DNA of 64,000 bases, from NCBI GenBank assembly GCA_965112735.1, contig OZ218951.1, forward strand, positions 5,332,001 through 5,396,000. The letters run 5' to 3'. The stretch comes from Phaeosaccion multiseriatum. Taxonomy: Eukaryota > Ochrophyta, other classes. The stretch's first letter is position 1. Each line of letters opens with the position of its first letter. Positions 25,801 to 37,526 of this stretch are shown in pieces. The notes beneath the pieces are model-generated. The model saw nothing but the letters and a program-made list of their open reading frames with translations. It was not told where the DNA came from and did no database searches. The translations under genes and the position numbers were made by a program.

Positions 25801-27609
25801 AGTGCTCTCTGAGGAAGAGTCCGAAGACGGAGAGACCTTTGCGGCGGTGCTGAGGGATGGCTCGGCAGCAGGGATGGCCTCGCACTCGGCCTATCCTGGC
25901 GACGACGACGACGACGACGAGGAGGAGGAGGAGGAGGAGGAGGAGGGGGGGGGTGACGCGCTTAAAGCATCCAAAACGGAGGGGGGCGCCGCTGTGGTGT
26001 CTGCTGATGGCACTATGACGCAGGGTGGTGGTCGGAAGGGGCGATTGTGGAAGGTGGGCATGATTCCCATCATTGCGACGGCCCTCGCTGTGGTGAGTGT
26101 GCGTGTGCGTGTGCGTGTGCGTGTGCGTGTGCGTGTGGTAGGAGAAGTTTGGGGCTCCCGGCTACGTGGCCCTCTGACTCTCTGCCTTTTCTCGGCTTTT
26201 CCTCCTTCTCGACCCTGACCCTGACCCTGATCCTGACTGTTTTATGTGTATGCTCTCGTTGATCAACAACACTTCGCCCGTTAACGTCCCTCAGCAAGTG
26301 ACCTTCGTCATCATTCCTGCACGCCTTCTTGTCTACGCCCGGGGGGGCTGCAAGAGAGGCGAAACTCCCCCACCATCCCCGAAAGGAGGGGAGCAGCAGG
26401 AGGAGGGGCAGCAGCAGCAGCAGGAGGAGGAGGAGGAGGAGAGGAGGGGGGGTTCGCAAGAAGAGGCAAGGGATGGAGAGAAGGCGGGGCTCACGTCGCG
26501 GGTTCAGGCAGTAGCAGACAAGGCTGATGAGCAGGGAGGGGTGGGCGCCGACGCGGAAACCGAGGAGGCAGCAGCTCTGGCAGCCAAAATGTGAGTCGTG
26601 GTTTCGGCACTACAGGGTAGCGCATTGACGCACGCATACAGCACAGACCTGTACTTTGGCTTACATCCGTTCGTTCACACGCAGCTCGCCCACACACACG
26701 CTCTCTTGCTCGCTCGCTTACTCACACGCTCGCTCACTTCATTCACTCACTCACTCACTCACTCACTCACTCACTCACACACTCACTCACTCACTCACTC
26801 ACTCACTCACTCTCACTCACTCACTCACCCACTCAGCCACTCACTCACTCACTCACTCACTCACACTCTCACTCACATCTCTAAACATCTTCACTGCTGC
26901 TACATGTACCTGCAACACACACCTCCGCCCCCCCTCCCCCCCAGGGACCGCATCCACACTCATCACCTCATCCGCCTGAACCTCAGCAGCACCGAGCTGG
27001 GAATAGTGAGGGTTGTGGTGACTCTCCCAGGTAGGACGATCAAATGGTCGACAGTGCTAGCGCCCCCCCCTCTCACACATAAAGTTTGTCACCTCATTGT
27101 CCTCCAGCTTGTGATGAATCGATGGCAGCTGATGGCAGCTGACTAGTCACTCGTGCGTACTCCATCTCCGTTGACAACTCAGTCGTATGTCGATGTTGTA
27201 TACCGACATCGATCAACCGAAACTGAGCCCCTACCGCCCGCCCTCTCCCTTCTCCTGCCCCCCCCTCGCTGTAGCCAAACTGCAATTTTGCGTCCATTCT
27301 CTTTCCGACCCGTTCTTTCACACGAGGAACCATACACAAACTGTGCCCTTTGGACACATCGTCACGTGTTGTTCCACATCGTCATCTGTGACTAACCACA
27401 CACAACATTTGTTGACCCCCCCATCTGTCACCACAGGCATACACACGCACGGCGCCATCGTGGTGCGGCGGAAGCGCATACACAGAAAAGGCCTACCCGT
27501 CATTCGACACGCGGTCAAGACCGTTCTAGGCTTGCACCCCCCGGGGTTGTTCCCAAGGGTGGAGGAGGTCCGGTCCCCCTCCTCCTCCTCCGCTGTGCCC
27601 TTGTTATGA
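22835..27609 (+). CDS. DUF676-type serine esterase / lipase
   Basis: Alpha/beta-hydrolase of the DUF676 (ROG1/LPL1-like) family, predicted to hydrolyse lipid esters. Exons: 22835-23083, 23756-24230, 24408-24499, 24798-24917, 25200-25280, 25772-26092, 26295-26590, 26945-27030, 27437-27609; 630 residues. Visible signatures are the first strand and oxyanion region HLVVVSHGMWG, the nucleophile elbow GYSAGGL (Ser), TTIATPHLGSR after it, YANALNDNTVGF holding a likely catalytic Asp, and a late THGAIVV holding a likely catalytic His. Family members have the same order. Two acidic inserts (Glu/Gln-rich after the first exon, Asp/Glu-rich in 25772-26092) interrupt the fold. A hydrophobic stretch at the 26092/26295 junction (MIPIIATALAV then VTFVIIPARLL) could insert in a membrane. 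ATG 22835 is the first in-frame ATG. Confidence 0.82.
25450..25735. repeat. (CCCA)n / (CCAC)n array in lipase intron
   Basis: About 280 bases of CCCA with CCTA and CCAA variants between exons 25200-25280 and 25772-26092. Confidence 0.9.
26745..26875. repeat. (ACTC)n array in lipase intron
   Basis: ACTC units with short CACA/CCCA breaks in intron 26591-26944. Confidence 0.93.
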
Positions 27610-29735
27610 CCCCCCCCCGGGGGAGAGTCCGTCATGTGATAGTTAGTGAGTGTTTGAGTGAGTGAGTGAGTGAGTGAGTGAGTGTGTGCGTGTATGTGAG
27701 TACAGGAAGGAATGAAGGCGGGAGGAGGTGCGGGGAGTGTGTGAACGAGTGTAAGTGTATGTGAGTACGTGGAAGGAAGGAGTGAGGCATTGAATGAGTG
27801 AGTAAGTGACGGAGTGAGCGAGTGTGTGAGTGAGCGAGATGCTTCCCAATAGAACAACAAACGGGAGTAGGCACCACACAGATCTTACTGAAGTGTTATG
27901 TGTTGGATTGAATGTATAAACATCGACCTTTAGCATTAAAATAAATGTCGATCTTTATTGCTTCTTGGGAACGCCTGTACGAGAGTGCGAGGAATGGATT
28001 TGGGTCCGGCTCCACCGGCTCTCGACCCTTACATAAGATTACTACGGCACACGTCAATAGTAAAGCGGGCCGGGCGGGTGGGGAAGAAACCTACAGCCGT
28101 GCCTCGTACGTTGCTATTAAGTACCCTGCCCATATGCCTGCCGACGAGGTGTGGTGTTGCTAAAAGCAACCCCCTCCCTCAACGCGTCTCCGCCCCCCTC
28201 TCTCCCCTCCCCCTCAATCCCTCTCTGTTTTGCGTAAGTGGACACCGAATGGAAGTATCAGTTTGACTACTCTTGCTCCCTCGACGCTGCACCAAAGAGA
28301 GAGAGAGAGAGAGAAAGAACGTGTGTAGAACATCGATTACAAAACAAACTTCGTGGCCGTTAACTTCGTGGCTGTTAACTTCGTGGCCGTTAAGAGTGCT
28401 AAGAGAGACGAGTCCCGTGACGTACTTACTACCTTTCCGGGGGTGCTGTGTGGGAAGGGGGGCTCGCTGGCTGGCAGGATGGCTGTCCGTCCTTCGCCCC
28501 CCCCCCCCCCACCGTCACTACGATCGAGAGAGCCCTAAGCCTTAGGCTTGAATGGAGCCTCACCCTCAATCCAATCAGTACACTGCCTAGTCGCTGCCCA
28601 GTCCGTTGGAGTGAGGGTGCTCGTAGGTGCTCTCCTCTCCTCGCTCTGTCCCAAGACGTAAATCGTCTGGGATGGCACCTTACGGCAACGAACTTTTGGA
28701 GAAACTGCGGTGGCTGGGTGAGGGTGAGGTCGGGCCACCAAGGGGAGTAGGCATGTGACGTGACACGCACGCACAAACACACGCACCCACATACGCGCGC
28801 ACCCATGCACACGCGCACACAAACGCACACACACGTACACGCACAGAGAGAGCATGGGCAGGTAGGAAGATAGAGAGAGCAGATAGAGAGAGGATCGCGA
28901 GGGAGGTACCCACTTGCTCCATCTACTGCCATCTACTGCCATCTACTGCCCCCTCTCTGTCTCTGTGGCCTGTACCCGCCTGCCTTTGTGTCCTGGCTGA
29001 GGGCGGCGGCGGCCTGCAGGTGGTGGGTGAGGGCAGCCCTCACTGCTCCCGCCCGTCTACTTCCGTTTCCTTTACGCGAGTAAGGTCAGAGTGGGCGCTC
29101 GTCTCAAGTCTTGACCAGTGGGGCTGTTTCGCTTGCTTTGGTGGCCCCACAGCTCCGCTCCATTCCTCAATTGTTCTGCTCGACACAGTACAGGAGTAGA
29201 CCACACCGCCAATACGTAATACTAATAATACCCTTTGCCACCCACAATGCGCCCTCTCTCTCTCTCTCGATGTCTCTCTCTCCCTCTCTCTCTGTCCAGC
29301 AGTCGGAATGCTCCCGAAGCAACGGAACAATCGCAGAGATGAAAGTAGAGCTCCTCGCAGTGAAAGTAGAGCTCGTGGACGCTCCCCTGGGGGGAAGAGA
29401 CAAGTCGGTTCGCATCCATCCAGCCGCCTGGCCGCCGGAGGGCACCCCACCCAACCAAGCCACCCAACCAAGCCACCCAACCACGCCCAGCACAGCACAA
29501 CCCGGTCCAGTAGGGGATACACAGGCGTGCACTGAAGCAAATAGGCGGAGGCGAAGAGAGGCTACATCAGAGAGAGGGAGAGCGGAGGGGAGGAGAGAGA
29601 GAGGAAGAGAGGAGGGGAGGAGAGGGAGAGAAAAAGAGAGGAGGGGAGGAGAGGGAGAGAGGGAGAGAGGGAGAGAGGGAGAGAGGGAGAGGAGGAGAGG
29701 GAGAGAGGGAGAGAGGAGGCGAGGAGAGGGAGAGC
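27610..29735. other. Convergent intergenic region, lipase and ankyrin 3' ends
   Basis: About 2.1 kb without a convincing gene. Includes an AATAAA-containing stretch near 27936-27946, a 15-bp repeat in three copies at 28350-28394 (CTTCGTGGC(C/T)GTTAA), (GTGA)n runs at 27645-27690, an ATCTACTGCC triple at 28919-28948, and a GGGAGA/GGAGGA purine array at 29577-29720 running up to the ankyrin stop codon. Confidence 0.6.
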
Positions 29736-29937
29736 CTACACCAGAGAGCCCTCCTTCTTTGAGTCCTCCATAAAGTAGCTCAAGGGGCCGTAGCCCATGG
29801 CGTCTGCCCAGTCCACCGCGAGCATGCCCTGGCAGAACATATCAAGTGGAGGCGTAAGGGGCAGGGAAAGAAGTGAAGAGGAGGAGAGAGTGGAAGAGAG
29901 AAGGGGGGAGATGGAGAGGGAGGGAAGGAGACAGAGC

Positions 29938-29968
<31 letters not shown>

Positions 29969-31441
29969 GAAGGGAGTGAGCGAGCAAGTGAGAGGGTGAT
30001 AGGGCGAGCGAAAGAGAGAGAGACAGCGAGACAGAGATAAGGAGGGAGGGGACTGAGAAAGCCCCGGGGTGGTATGTCGGCAAGCGGGCGGTCGTGACGG
30101 CAGGGGCATCGCCCCTCCCTCACCCCTCGAACCCGCCCCCCTCTGCCTCCCTCCTAACCCCTCCCTACCCTACCTGCTTGTCCTTGACGTCTCTCCGAAC
30201 CCCCTTCCCGTACAGACTCTGTACCACCTCAAGCTCGTTGTGGTACACAGCGTAGAACAGACAGCTCCAACCACCGACGTCTCGGAGCTCTGCTCGAAGG
30301 AATAAGTCAAGAAATTAAGGAACAATGCGGTGGTAGTCGCCGTCGGAGCGGGGAGGGGGGAAGGGAGCAAGGAAGGGGTGAGTAAGTGAGTGAGTGAGTG
30401 AGTGAGGGAGGGAGGGAGGGGGTGAGTGCGTGAATGAGTGACCCTCATCGTATCGCGACGGGCCCTATGTGAGATCGCCTTTCTACCTGCCTCTCCGCCT
30501 GCCATCTCACCCCAGCATCTTTCTCTCTGTATTCAAGTCAGTCGGTCAGTCAGTCACTCGGTCAGTCGGTCAGTCGGTCAGTCAGTCAGTCATTCAGTCA
30601 GTCAGTCAGTCAGTCAGTCAGTTAGTCTGTCAGTCGGTCACTCACTCACTCACTCACTCACCAGTGTCTGCCATAAAATCGTCAACGAGTATTTCAACAA
30701 TCATTCGGTGTCCCATCCGACAAGCGAGCATCAGGGGCGTCATGCCCACCTGACAGTCAGACGCACATGAAGCACACGGTGTACATGCAGGACCGGGATT
30801 TGAGCAGCAGCATCAGCAAGAGAAGGAGGAGCAGCGGCAGCAAAGGGTCCGTATTCCAAAGGCAGTGACAAGGAGTAAGCTTTTGATCGTTGTGTTTGTT
30901 GTTCCCACCAATGCGCCCACCTTGTCCTGAGCGTCCACCTCCCCTCCCTTGAAAACGATGCGCTGCACCGTGGCGGGGAAGTCCAATTGGGCGGCGAAGT
31001 GGAGCGGCGACAGGCCCGTCGTCTTCTCTCGGATGTTCACATCTGGATACGAGGAGAGGAGCACAAGTCAGTGGACGCCTCCGAGCTAAGCATACCCCCA
31101 TGGTGAGAACGTCCGTCCCATCGTTTCAACGACGCTGCTGATCGAGCTACTCATTACCCGTCACTGCCCCTCACGGCCCTGTCACTGTCCCCCACTGCCC
31201 GTGCTGCCTCCCACTCACCGGTGGACTCAAGTGACAAGAGGATGTTGGCGAGGTCTTCACGCTGTGCCTTAATCGCCAGCGCCAGGGCTGAGCAGAGGAG
31301 AGGAAGGGGACCAACGAGCTGGATCCAGTAAGTCCTTCTTTAATCTCGCTAGGCCAGCGGGGGACGCGCCAAGAACAGCAGCATCTTATTCGGCGCATCA
31401 GCTGATATCCCCTCCTCCTCCTCCTCCTCTGCCGGCTTGTC

Positions 31442-31531
<90 letters not shown>

Positions 31532-32188
31532 GCACGCACGCACATACCCATATAAGTAGTCAAGCACTCACGTGTTCTGCCATGCTCGTCAGGGTCGTTG
31601 ACCACGTGCATCTTTTTGGCCGCTTGGAGCCGAAGAATGGTGGCCTTGACGGTCTCTTGCGAGCCGTCTATGATCGCCTCCACCAAGTTCACATGAGCCC
31701 AGCCCCTGTAAAGCGAACGCAGCCGTCCATGAGAATGATATCATGAAGACAGAGGTGGTGAGGCAAAGTGATTCGAGTGGATTAGATGGCTCGATGTGTG
31801 TGCGAGGGTGGTGCCAAGGGAGAGAGAGCAGACGTACTGAGGTACATGGGACCTTTCTTCTTGACGCAGGCTCGCGCACTTGTACGTACATGAGCTTGCG
31901 GAGCGTGTAGAATGGGTACCGCTTTTCCTGAGGGGGCGCCTGGTCCGCCTCTGGCTTGTCGTAGAAGTCCGCGAGGGCTTGCTCCATGACGAGCTCATGC
32001 TGGTTGGTGGGGGCCACCTTCTTACTACTTGGTTTCGGCTTGGAATTGTCCTTCTTCTTATCCTTCTTGCCCTTGCTCCGCTTTTTCTTTTTGCTCCCCT
32101 TACGCTCCTCCCCATCGTCGGCCCCCTCCTCATCCTCGTCTCCCTCAACTGGGGCCGCCTTGCTCTTGCTCTTTTTGGACTTGCCCAT
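29736..32188 (-). CDS. Ankyrin-repeat protein with lysine-rich N-terminus
   Basis: Exons in order of transcription: 32188-31890, 31705-31572, 31287-31219, 31042-30921, 30749-30662, 30289-30174, 29828-29736; 306 residues, all phases consistent. The N-terminal 60 residues are charged (KSKKSKSK, then KKKKRSKGKKDKKK), a possible nuclear-localisation or nucleic-acid-binding tail. A conserved-looking LVMEQALADFYDKPEADQAP block follows, then about five ankyrin repeats: VNLVEAIIDGSQETVKATIL, LALAIKAQREDLANILLSLE, GLSPLHFAAQLDFPATVQRI, GMTPLMLACRMGHRMIVEIL and WSCLFYAVYHNELEVVQSLY. Ankyrin repeats bind protein partners; the partner is unknown. The start is ATG 32188; a GTG nine bases upstream is in frame. 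The gene is head to head with the coiled-coil gene at 32404. Confidence 0.8.
29930..29963. repeat. (GA)n tract in ankyrin gene intron
   Basis: GAGAGA tract in intron 29829-30173; on the sense strand it is a polypyrimidine run before the last acceptor. Confidence 0.8.
30536..30660. repeat. (GTCA)n then (CTCA)n array ending at a donor
   Basis: GTCAGTCG/GTCAGTCA units followed by CACT units. On the minus strand the ankyrin intron begins GTGAGTGAGTGAGTGAGTGA exactly at 30661. Confidence 0.9.
31446..31526. repeat. (CA)n tract in ankyrin gene intron
   Basis: About 80 bases of CA with one GACA break, in intron 31288-31571. Confidence 0.93.
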
Positions 32189-32403
32189 CCTAATCACTTC
32201 ACCTCCATTCTTACTCCCTCATGCTTTATCTCCCCGGTCTATTGTCCATGCCTCCCCTTGCTCTTCTTCCAGCAATCGAATTCGGAAGTTTCAGAAAAGC
32301 ACTCACAACTGGAGGCTTATTGGGAGAGACCTAAGTAGCAGCATATTTCGACAAGTTATGCGTTGGTAGACACTGTAGACATCGACCAGGCTCAGTTCCA
32401 ACG
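32189..32403. promoter_or_regulatory. Compact bidirectional promoter region
   Basis: Only 215 bases separate the start codons of the ankyrin gene (-) and the coiled-coil gene (+). The region is free of microsatellites and more AT-rich than its surroundings. Shared control is inferred from geometry only. Confidence 0.5.
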
Positions 32404-34434
32404 ATGACTGACACTCGCCAGGTGGGGAACCTAGACGGCGTAGCCGCGAAGGTGGTCATGATATGGTGTACACAGAGTCAGAAGTATCCTGAGCGAGATC
32501 CCCCCTGTTACTGATACCTGCCTTGGTTGCCCCACCTTCGCCTCAATATCCGCCCCCCTCCCCCCTGCTCTCCCTCCCATGTGAACCACACAGGCAAGAC
32601 CGGCCGAAGAGCCCCTAATTAGCGCCTATGACGAGCCCGAGATTGACGAGTCTCACTTCGATAATGATAGGAAAGTGTCTGACTTGTGGGAGGCGGCCTC
32701 AGTGGTGGAAGTCCTGCACAAGTACGGCTACGCGCCCGACGATAGAGTCACCCGGAACGACCAGGTGGGTGCAATTGGAGTGAGATAGGGTAGAAAGGGA
32801 GGATGGAGAGGAGGAGCTGGTGGAGCCGGGAGATGGGGAGCGAGGGAAGGGACCTTTCGCAATGGAGTCAACGTCATACGGGAGGGGAAAGGCAGGTCTC
32901 GCACATGAATGAGGTGACGGGGAGGGAAGGACGTGGAGTGTTGAGGCTAAACGGTTTGACAATCCGAGAATGGGAGAGAAAGCGAAATCTACGCCAGGTA
33001 GAGAGGCTTGAGGATGCAAGGCGTCTTTCGATTCTCCGTACGCTTTCCCAATCATCTCTATCCCTTTCTCTCCACTGGCCGCGAATGCTGCTGCTCCGTC
33101 TGAATGGCTCTTCGGCATCTGCGGGGTACCTCCGCATCGGTCCGTCTGCTGCCTTCTGCGGCTTAACTTCGCGCACAGGTCATGATGTTTCGCAACGTCC
33201 ATGAGGCCATATCTCGGAAAAAAAAGGAGCTGCTGGGGACGGGGCGGTACAGTGACGTGAAGCCCTTGGAGGAGAACCTCCAGAACATAGAGGTGGGGTT
33301 TAGAAAGTTGCAAATGAGGAACGTCGAGCAGGACCAGCAGAAGCAGCAGGTAAGTGGCTGTTTAGAGAGAGAGAGCTAGAGAAAGCGGGGTGAAGAAGAG
33401 AGGAAGGGATAGAGATAGAGAGAGACAGAGGGGAGGGGTGGGATGGGGAGGAGGGACAAGCGGATTGAGGGAGAGCGGGGGGGGGGGGAGGAAGAGAGAG
33501 AGGGGGTGGGGTAGGACAAGAGAGAGTCCGTAAGTCAACGACCACCTCCTCTTTCACAACTAAACCCACTCTCCCTGCCCACCACACCCGGCCGTCAACC
33601 TACTCGGCCTACTCAGGTGTACTGCAGCCAGGCAAAGAAGAAGATTGTGGCAGGAAAGACGCGTGCCCTGGAGACATCTGTGCAGGTGCGTACGTGCATG
33701 CATGCGTACGTGCGTGCGTGCGTGCGCGAATGGTCATCACGAGCGCATGAATGAGTGAATACCCAAACCGTGCTTACGGCACCCGCACGAGACAGTCCAT
33801 GTTCGATGTTTGAGCTCCTCTGATACAGAGCGGCCCAGCACCCCCCCCCTCAGCTTCGCCTTGTCTCCCTTCCCACTGACCCCTTCGCTGCTCTTCCCTC
33901 TTCTCTCCTCCTCTCCTCCTCCCTTCGTTCGTCCCTTCCTTGGCTTGGACTCTTTCCCGTTGCTCTCCCCTTGGACCCACAATCAACAAGCAGAAAGTAG
34001 AGTCGGCGTGCAGTGCCCGAGAGCAAAGCCTGAAGCGACTCCATCAGATTCAGAGAGACAATCTCGAGCTTGAGCTCTCATGGGATCCCACTCCTCGAGT
34101 AAAGTACTCTAACAAGTAAGTGCGCTTGGGGGGGTGTTACAAGCCACGCTGAACCCAGTGGTGCTCCTACTCGTATGCCTTGCTCACTAATATGCCAATC
34201 ATACCTTCCCCCCCCCCTCTGCCTATATGCTTTCCCGGCGTCCTCTCCTTTTATTCTGTGTGGTAACCCCAGGTACCTGGAGCTGAAGAACGCGGAAGAC
34301 AAGCTTATACGGCTCCATCAGTACGATGATGCTCACGTTGTACATAAGATGCTCGAACAGGTTAGAGGCTCACGCCAACAAGAGCGAAACGCTCGAAACG
34401 CTCGATGGAGGGGCGGGGGGGAGGAGGAGCAGTG

Positions 34435-34515
<81 letters not shown>

Positions 34516-35303
34516 GAGGAGGAGGGGGAGGGGAGCTCTGAGGATCCTTACCGAGAAGCTATCTTGCTGCTCGTCTATTCTGTGCGCCGTGCACCACACT
34601 CTGGGCCTTGATGTCAACCCCACGGCAATCGAAATTGTTGTGCCGGTCGTGTGTGTGTGTGACTGACGCACTGACTTACTGACGCACTGACGTACTGATT
34701 GACTTACTGTGTGGCGCACGTCAGCTGCGGCCCAAGGAGGAAGCAGACTTCTACGCAGCGCACGAGGAGAGGCAGGAGCTCAGACGCGCCTCTCTCAGAA
34801 AGCGGCAGGAGAGGGATGTGGAGAAGATGGTGGAGATGACTACGAAGATGCGCATTCAGGCAGATAATGACAAGAGGTAAATGTGTGTGTGTGTGTGCAT
34901 GTGCGTGTGTGTGTGTGTGTGTGTGTGCGTCTGTGTGTCTGTGTGTGTGTGTGTGTGCGTTGGAGGGTATGAATTTACCGAGTGAAGCAAGGGGCGCAAG
35001 TGTGCACCGCCTCAGAGAAACCAACGGACAAGATGCTTTCCTGTTCCCCTATGTACTCAGAAGGCCCTCCCTCCCTCTCTTCCTCCCTCCCGTCCCTTCC
35101 CATCAGAGCCAAAGTCGAGAACGTCAAGGCCCAGATCACCAATGCCCAGCTGCAGATGACACACGGCCACCGCCTCACTCTGCTCAAGAAGCCCGAGCTC
35201 TCGGAGCGGCCCTCAGCCCATTGGGAGCGAAGAGCGCACCACAACGGTACGGCCGCCACCCTCCGCGGCGAGCAGCTCATGGACAGAGTCAAGGGCAAAA
35301 AGG

Positions 35304-35339
<36 letters not shown>

Positions 35340-35683
35340 TGGCATCGGCCGGATTTCCCGTTCCTCCGTCGCCTCCTCCCCTCACTTCGGAGTCGTGCTG
35401 GGCCTCTCTTCCCCCTGACCCCCCTCTTGTCCTGCCCGCCTGCCTGTCTACCTGCCTGCCCGAATACCTCCCATACATACCTGCCCATATGCCTGTAGAG
35501 GGGAGACGCGGTGGCGGTGGCGTCTCTGTCGGCGCTGCACAGCTTCGGCGACGCCTCTCTCGACGGGACGCTCACGCTCACGAGGCCTGGGGAGAGGAGT
35601 GGCCCGGGTTGCAGGAGGACGTCGTGGCTCGACTGAGGGAGTCCATCCTGAGGGGCTCTAGCCTGAGGGGCTGCCTAGCGTGA
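32404..35683 (+). CDS. Coiled-coil protein of unknown function
   Basis: Exons: 32404-32421, 32594-32764, 33179-33349, 33617-33685, 33994-34115, 34273-34360, 34725-34876, 35107-35302, and a last exon starting at 35499 (stop at 35636) or 35501 (stop at 35683). The product is about 374-390 residues, almost wholly helical and charged: KVSDLWEAASVVEVLHKYGY, RNVHEAISRKKKELL, NAEDKLIRLHQYDDAHVVHK, EERQELRRASLRKRQERDVE. The NAEDKLIRLHQYDDA block resembles linker helices of axonemal coiled-coil proteins, but I do not recognise the family. The first coding exon is only 18 bases (MTDTRQ); the start rests on phase and a good donor. The last intron ends in TAG followed by AG, so two acceptors two bases apart give two different C-termini. 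Intron 34361-34724 carries an (AGT)n array. Confidence 0.7.
34438..34515. repeat. (AGT)n array in coiled-coil gene intron
   Basis: About 25 AGT units in intron 34361-34724. Frames through it give poly-Val or poly-Ser and were rejected as coding. Confidence 0.95.
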
Positions 35684-36543
35684 GTGTTGAGTGCGGAGCG
35701 GCGAGACACGGGGGGGGGGGGTGCTTCTCGGTGGCGGTCTGTTGTAAAGGGTTGGGCTTAAGGAGGTGAGAGGGGACATTCTTTTCTGAAGGGCTGGGCT
35801 GACAGGCCGTGCGTCCTGAGGAATGGAGCTCAAAAGCTGTGTCCTTGCAATGACTGAGAGGAGGGGCGGTCCTGAGTCCTTCCTGATCAAGGGATCGCTG
35901 TCCCTGGGGCTCGGTGGCTGTGCGTTGCGAGTGGATGGGCGTGGCTGCGCAGGGGTGGGGCGACAAGAGGTCCTGAAACGGCTTGCTCTTCACGCTTGGC
36001 ATCCTGCACACTACAACTGCTGAAGTGGCTAGTAGCAAGCGTGTGCATATAATACAACGTAGATATTTGCTGAGAAGCCAAACATTTTATTCGCCTTCTT
36101 CGTATGGCTCAATCGCACAGGCTGGGACTGCTGCGCCGGCGGGCTGAGCGAATCCCTCAGTCACGCGCTACCGCTCGTGTCAATTGGGACGTATTCCTGT
36201 CGCCCACACGGAGCCGCTCTCGTCCCCACACCAAACCCCCCCTCCCTCCTCCCTCCTCCCTCCTCCCCCCTATCCACTACTCTCACCCTCGCTCCCCCTT
36301 CCCGCGCCCAGGTCGTCAAAGCAGCCCCCGCGGGGAGGGGGGGGCAGTGACAAATGCCTGAGCCCCACGCGTATGCTTTCTCCATCGGTCTGTCCCTGCG
36401 CGCGTCCGGGCGGAATTGCACGGACAAGAGATGCTTATCGTCGTTCAGCCCGCACCGCTCGCTCCGCGTTTTTGTTGCTGCTTTTGCTGTTGTTGGTTGG
36501 ATGTTGTGTCTCGCTCTCATGAGCTTTCCTTCTACAGAGCCGC
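35684..36543. other. Intergenic between coiled-coil gene and paralogue C
   Basis: Convergent gap. The part 36360-36540 is a diverged copy of the 3' flank found after paralogues A and B (the GAGATGCT and TGTCGTGTCTC/TGTTGTGTCTC blocks recur in order). No other gene is seen. Confidence 0.6.
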
Positions 36544-37109
36544 TCAGGGCGAAGCAGGGGGTGTGTCTGGGGTCTGACGAGCGGTGGTCGTTCCCGCTTC
36601 GTGCTCCCGGTGACACCCGATCGGAGCCCTTGCCTCCTCAATATCTGGTGTGACCGGCTGTTCGCTTCTGTCCAACGCCGTATCTCCAGAGCTCAGTTCG
36701 GCATCCGCGACTTGTTGTTCCTGTGCAGCCCGTCGTCTTTCGCCTGCCTTTAACCACAGGCAGGCAGTGTGGAAGCTGCAGCAAGCGAACTCTGCCGGGG
36801 GAGGGATGGGGAAGAAACTTGACTAAATCAATCAGTGGTAGCGGCGTCTCTCTCCCCCTCTGACCCAGCTCACGTATCCCTCTCACCGAATGCAATCCAG
36901 CTCATCAGCAGCAGCCAAATGGGACTAAACATATTTTGATACGTAGCGTTCCGTGCGCGCCTCCTAAAACGAAAGGAGAGTACTTCTATGCCGCCGCTCG
37001 ACAGGGGAAAGACCATCGGCGTAGAGCTAGTCAATGCGAGAAGACAGATGGACATATACAAGAAGGGCAAAGTGGTGATGTGGTGGAAGAATGGAATAAA
37101 GGGCACCAC
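36544..37109 (-). CDS. Small single-pass membrane protein, paralogue C (diverged)
   Basis: Two exons in order of transcription: 37109-36887 and 36791-36544, about 156 residues. ATG 37109 is used; a later ATG giving MSICLLALTSS would make a better signal peptide. A sequon (NAT) precedes the membrane helix MFSPIWLLLMSWIAF, which continues after the intron as EFACCSFHTACLWL. A basic tail (KAGERRRAAQEQQVADAE) and an acidic/Pro end (TARQTPDTPPASP) follow. The phase-1 intron falls in the same place in the helix as in the two paralogues at 37845 and 39715, and the SPxW, ACC and HEAG...PDT/PET-PP blocks line up. This is the most diverged of the three and lacks their second intron. Function is unknown. 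Confidence 0.6.
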
Positions 37110-37439
37110 AAAAATTCACAGCTGGCGAGAGTTGGTGCTCCTGCCCCCGGTCGGCCTGCCTGCCTGCCTGTCAGCAGACAGGAGGACGACAGCGGGTGAG
37201 GCGGCAAGGGCTTCTGAAAGGGCTTGCTCGAACACGTACTCGCCACGACCAAAAACAATATATCGTTGAGGACGAAGCTTTTATTCTTCCCCTTTTGTGC
37301 GGCTCAGACGCCACTCCATGGTGATTGCTGTCAGCTCCCGTCGCTTCTGGTGGGACTGCTGGGCGGCTAGGCCGACTGGCCGATCGAATGTCTCGCCCGC
37401 GCTCTGCCGCCCCCGTGCCCCGTGCGTCAGGCCTGTTGC
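37110..37439. other. 5' flank of paralogue C
   Basis: Between the start of paralogue C and the tandem duplication. GCCTGCCTGCCTGTC at 37156-37170; no gene seen. Confidence 0.5.
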
Positions 37440-37487
37440 CTTGCCTGTGCGCCGGGCCGTACTCTACACCAAGCAACCACACACACA

Positions 37488-37526
<39 letters not shown>

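Noticed and set aside
28429-28942. Overlapping minus frames of 135-167 codons
   Set aside because: They cross CA-rich repeats and change character along their length; no motif or splice context.
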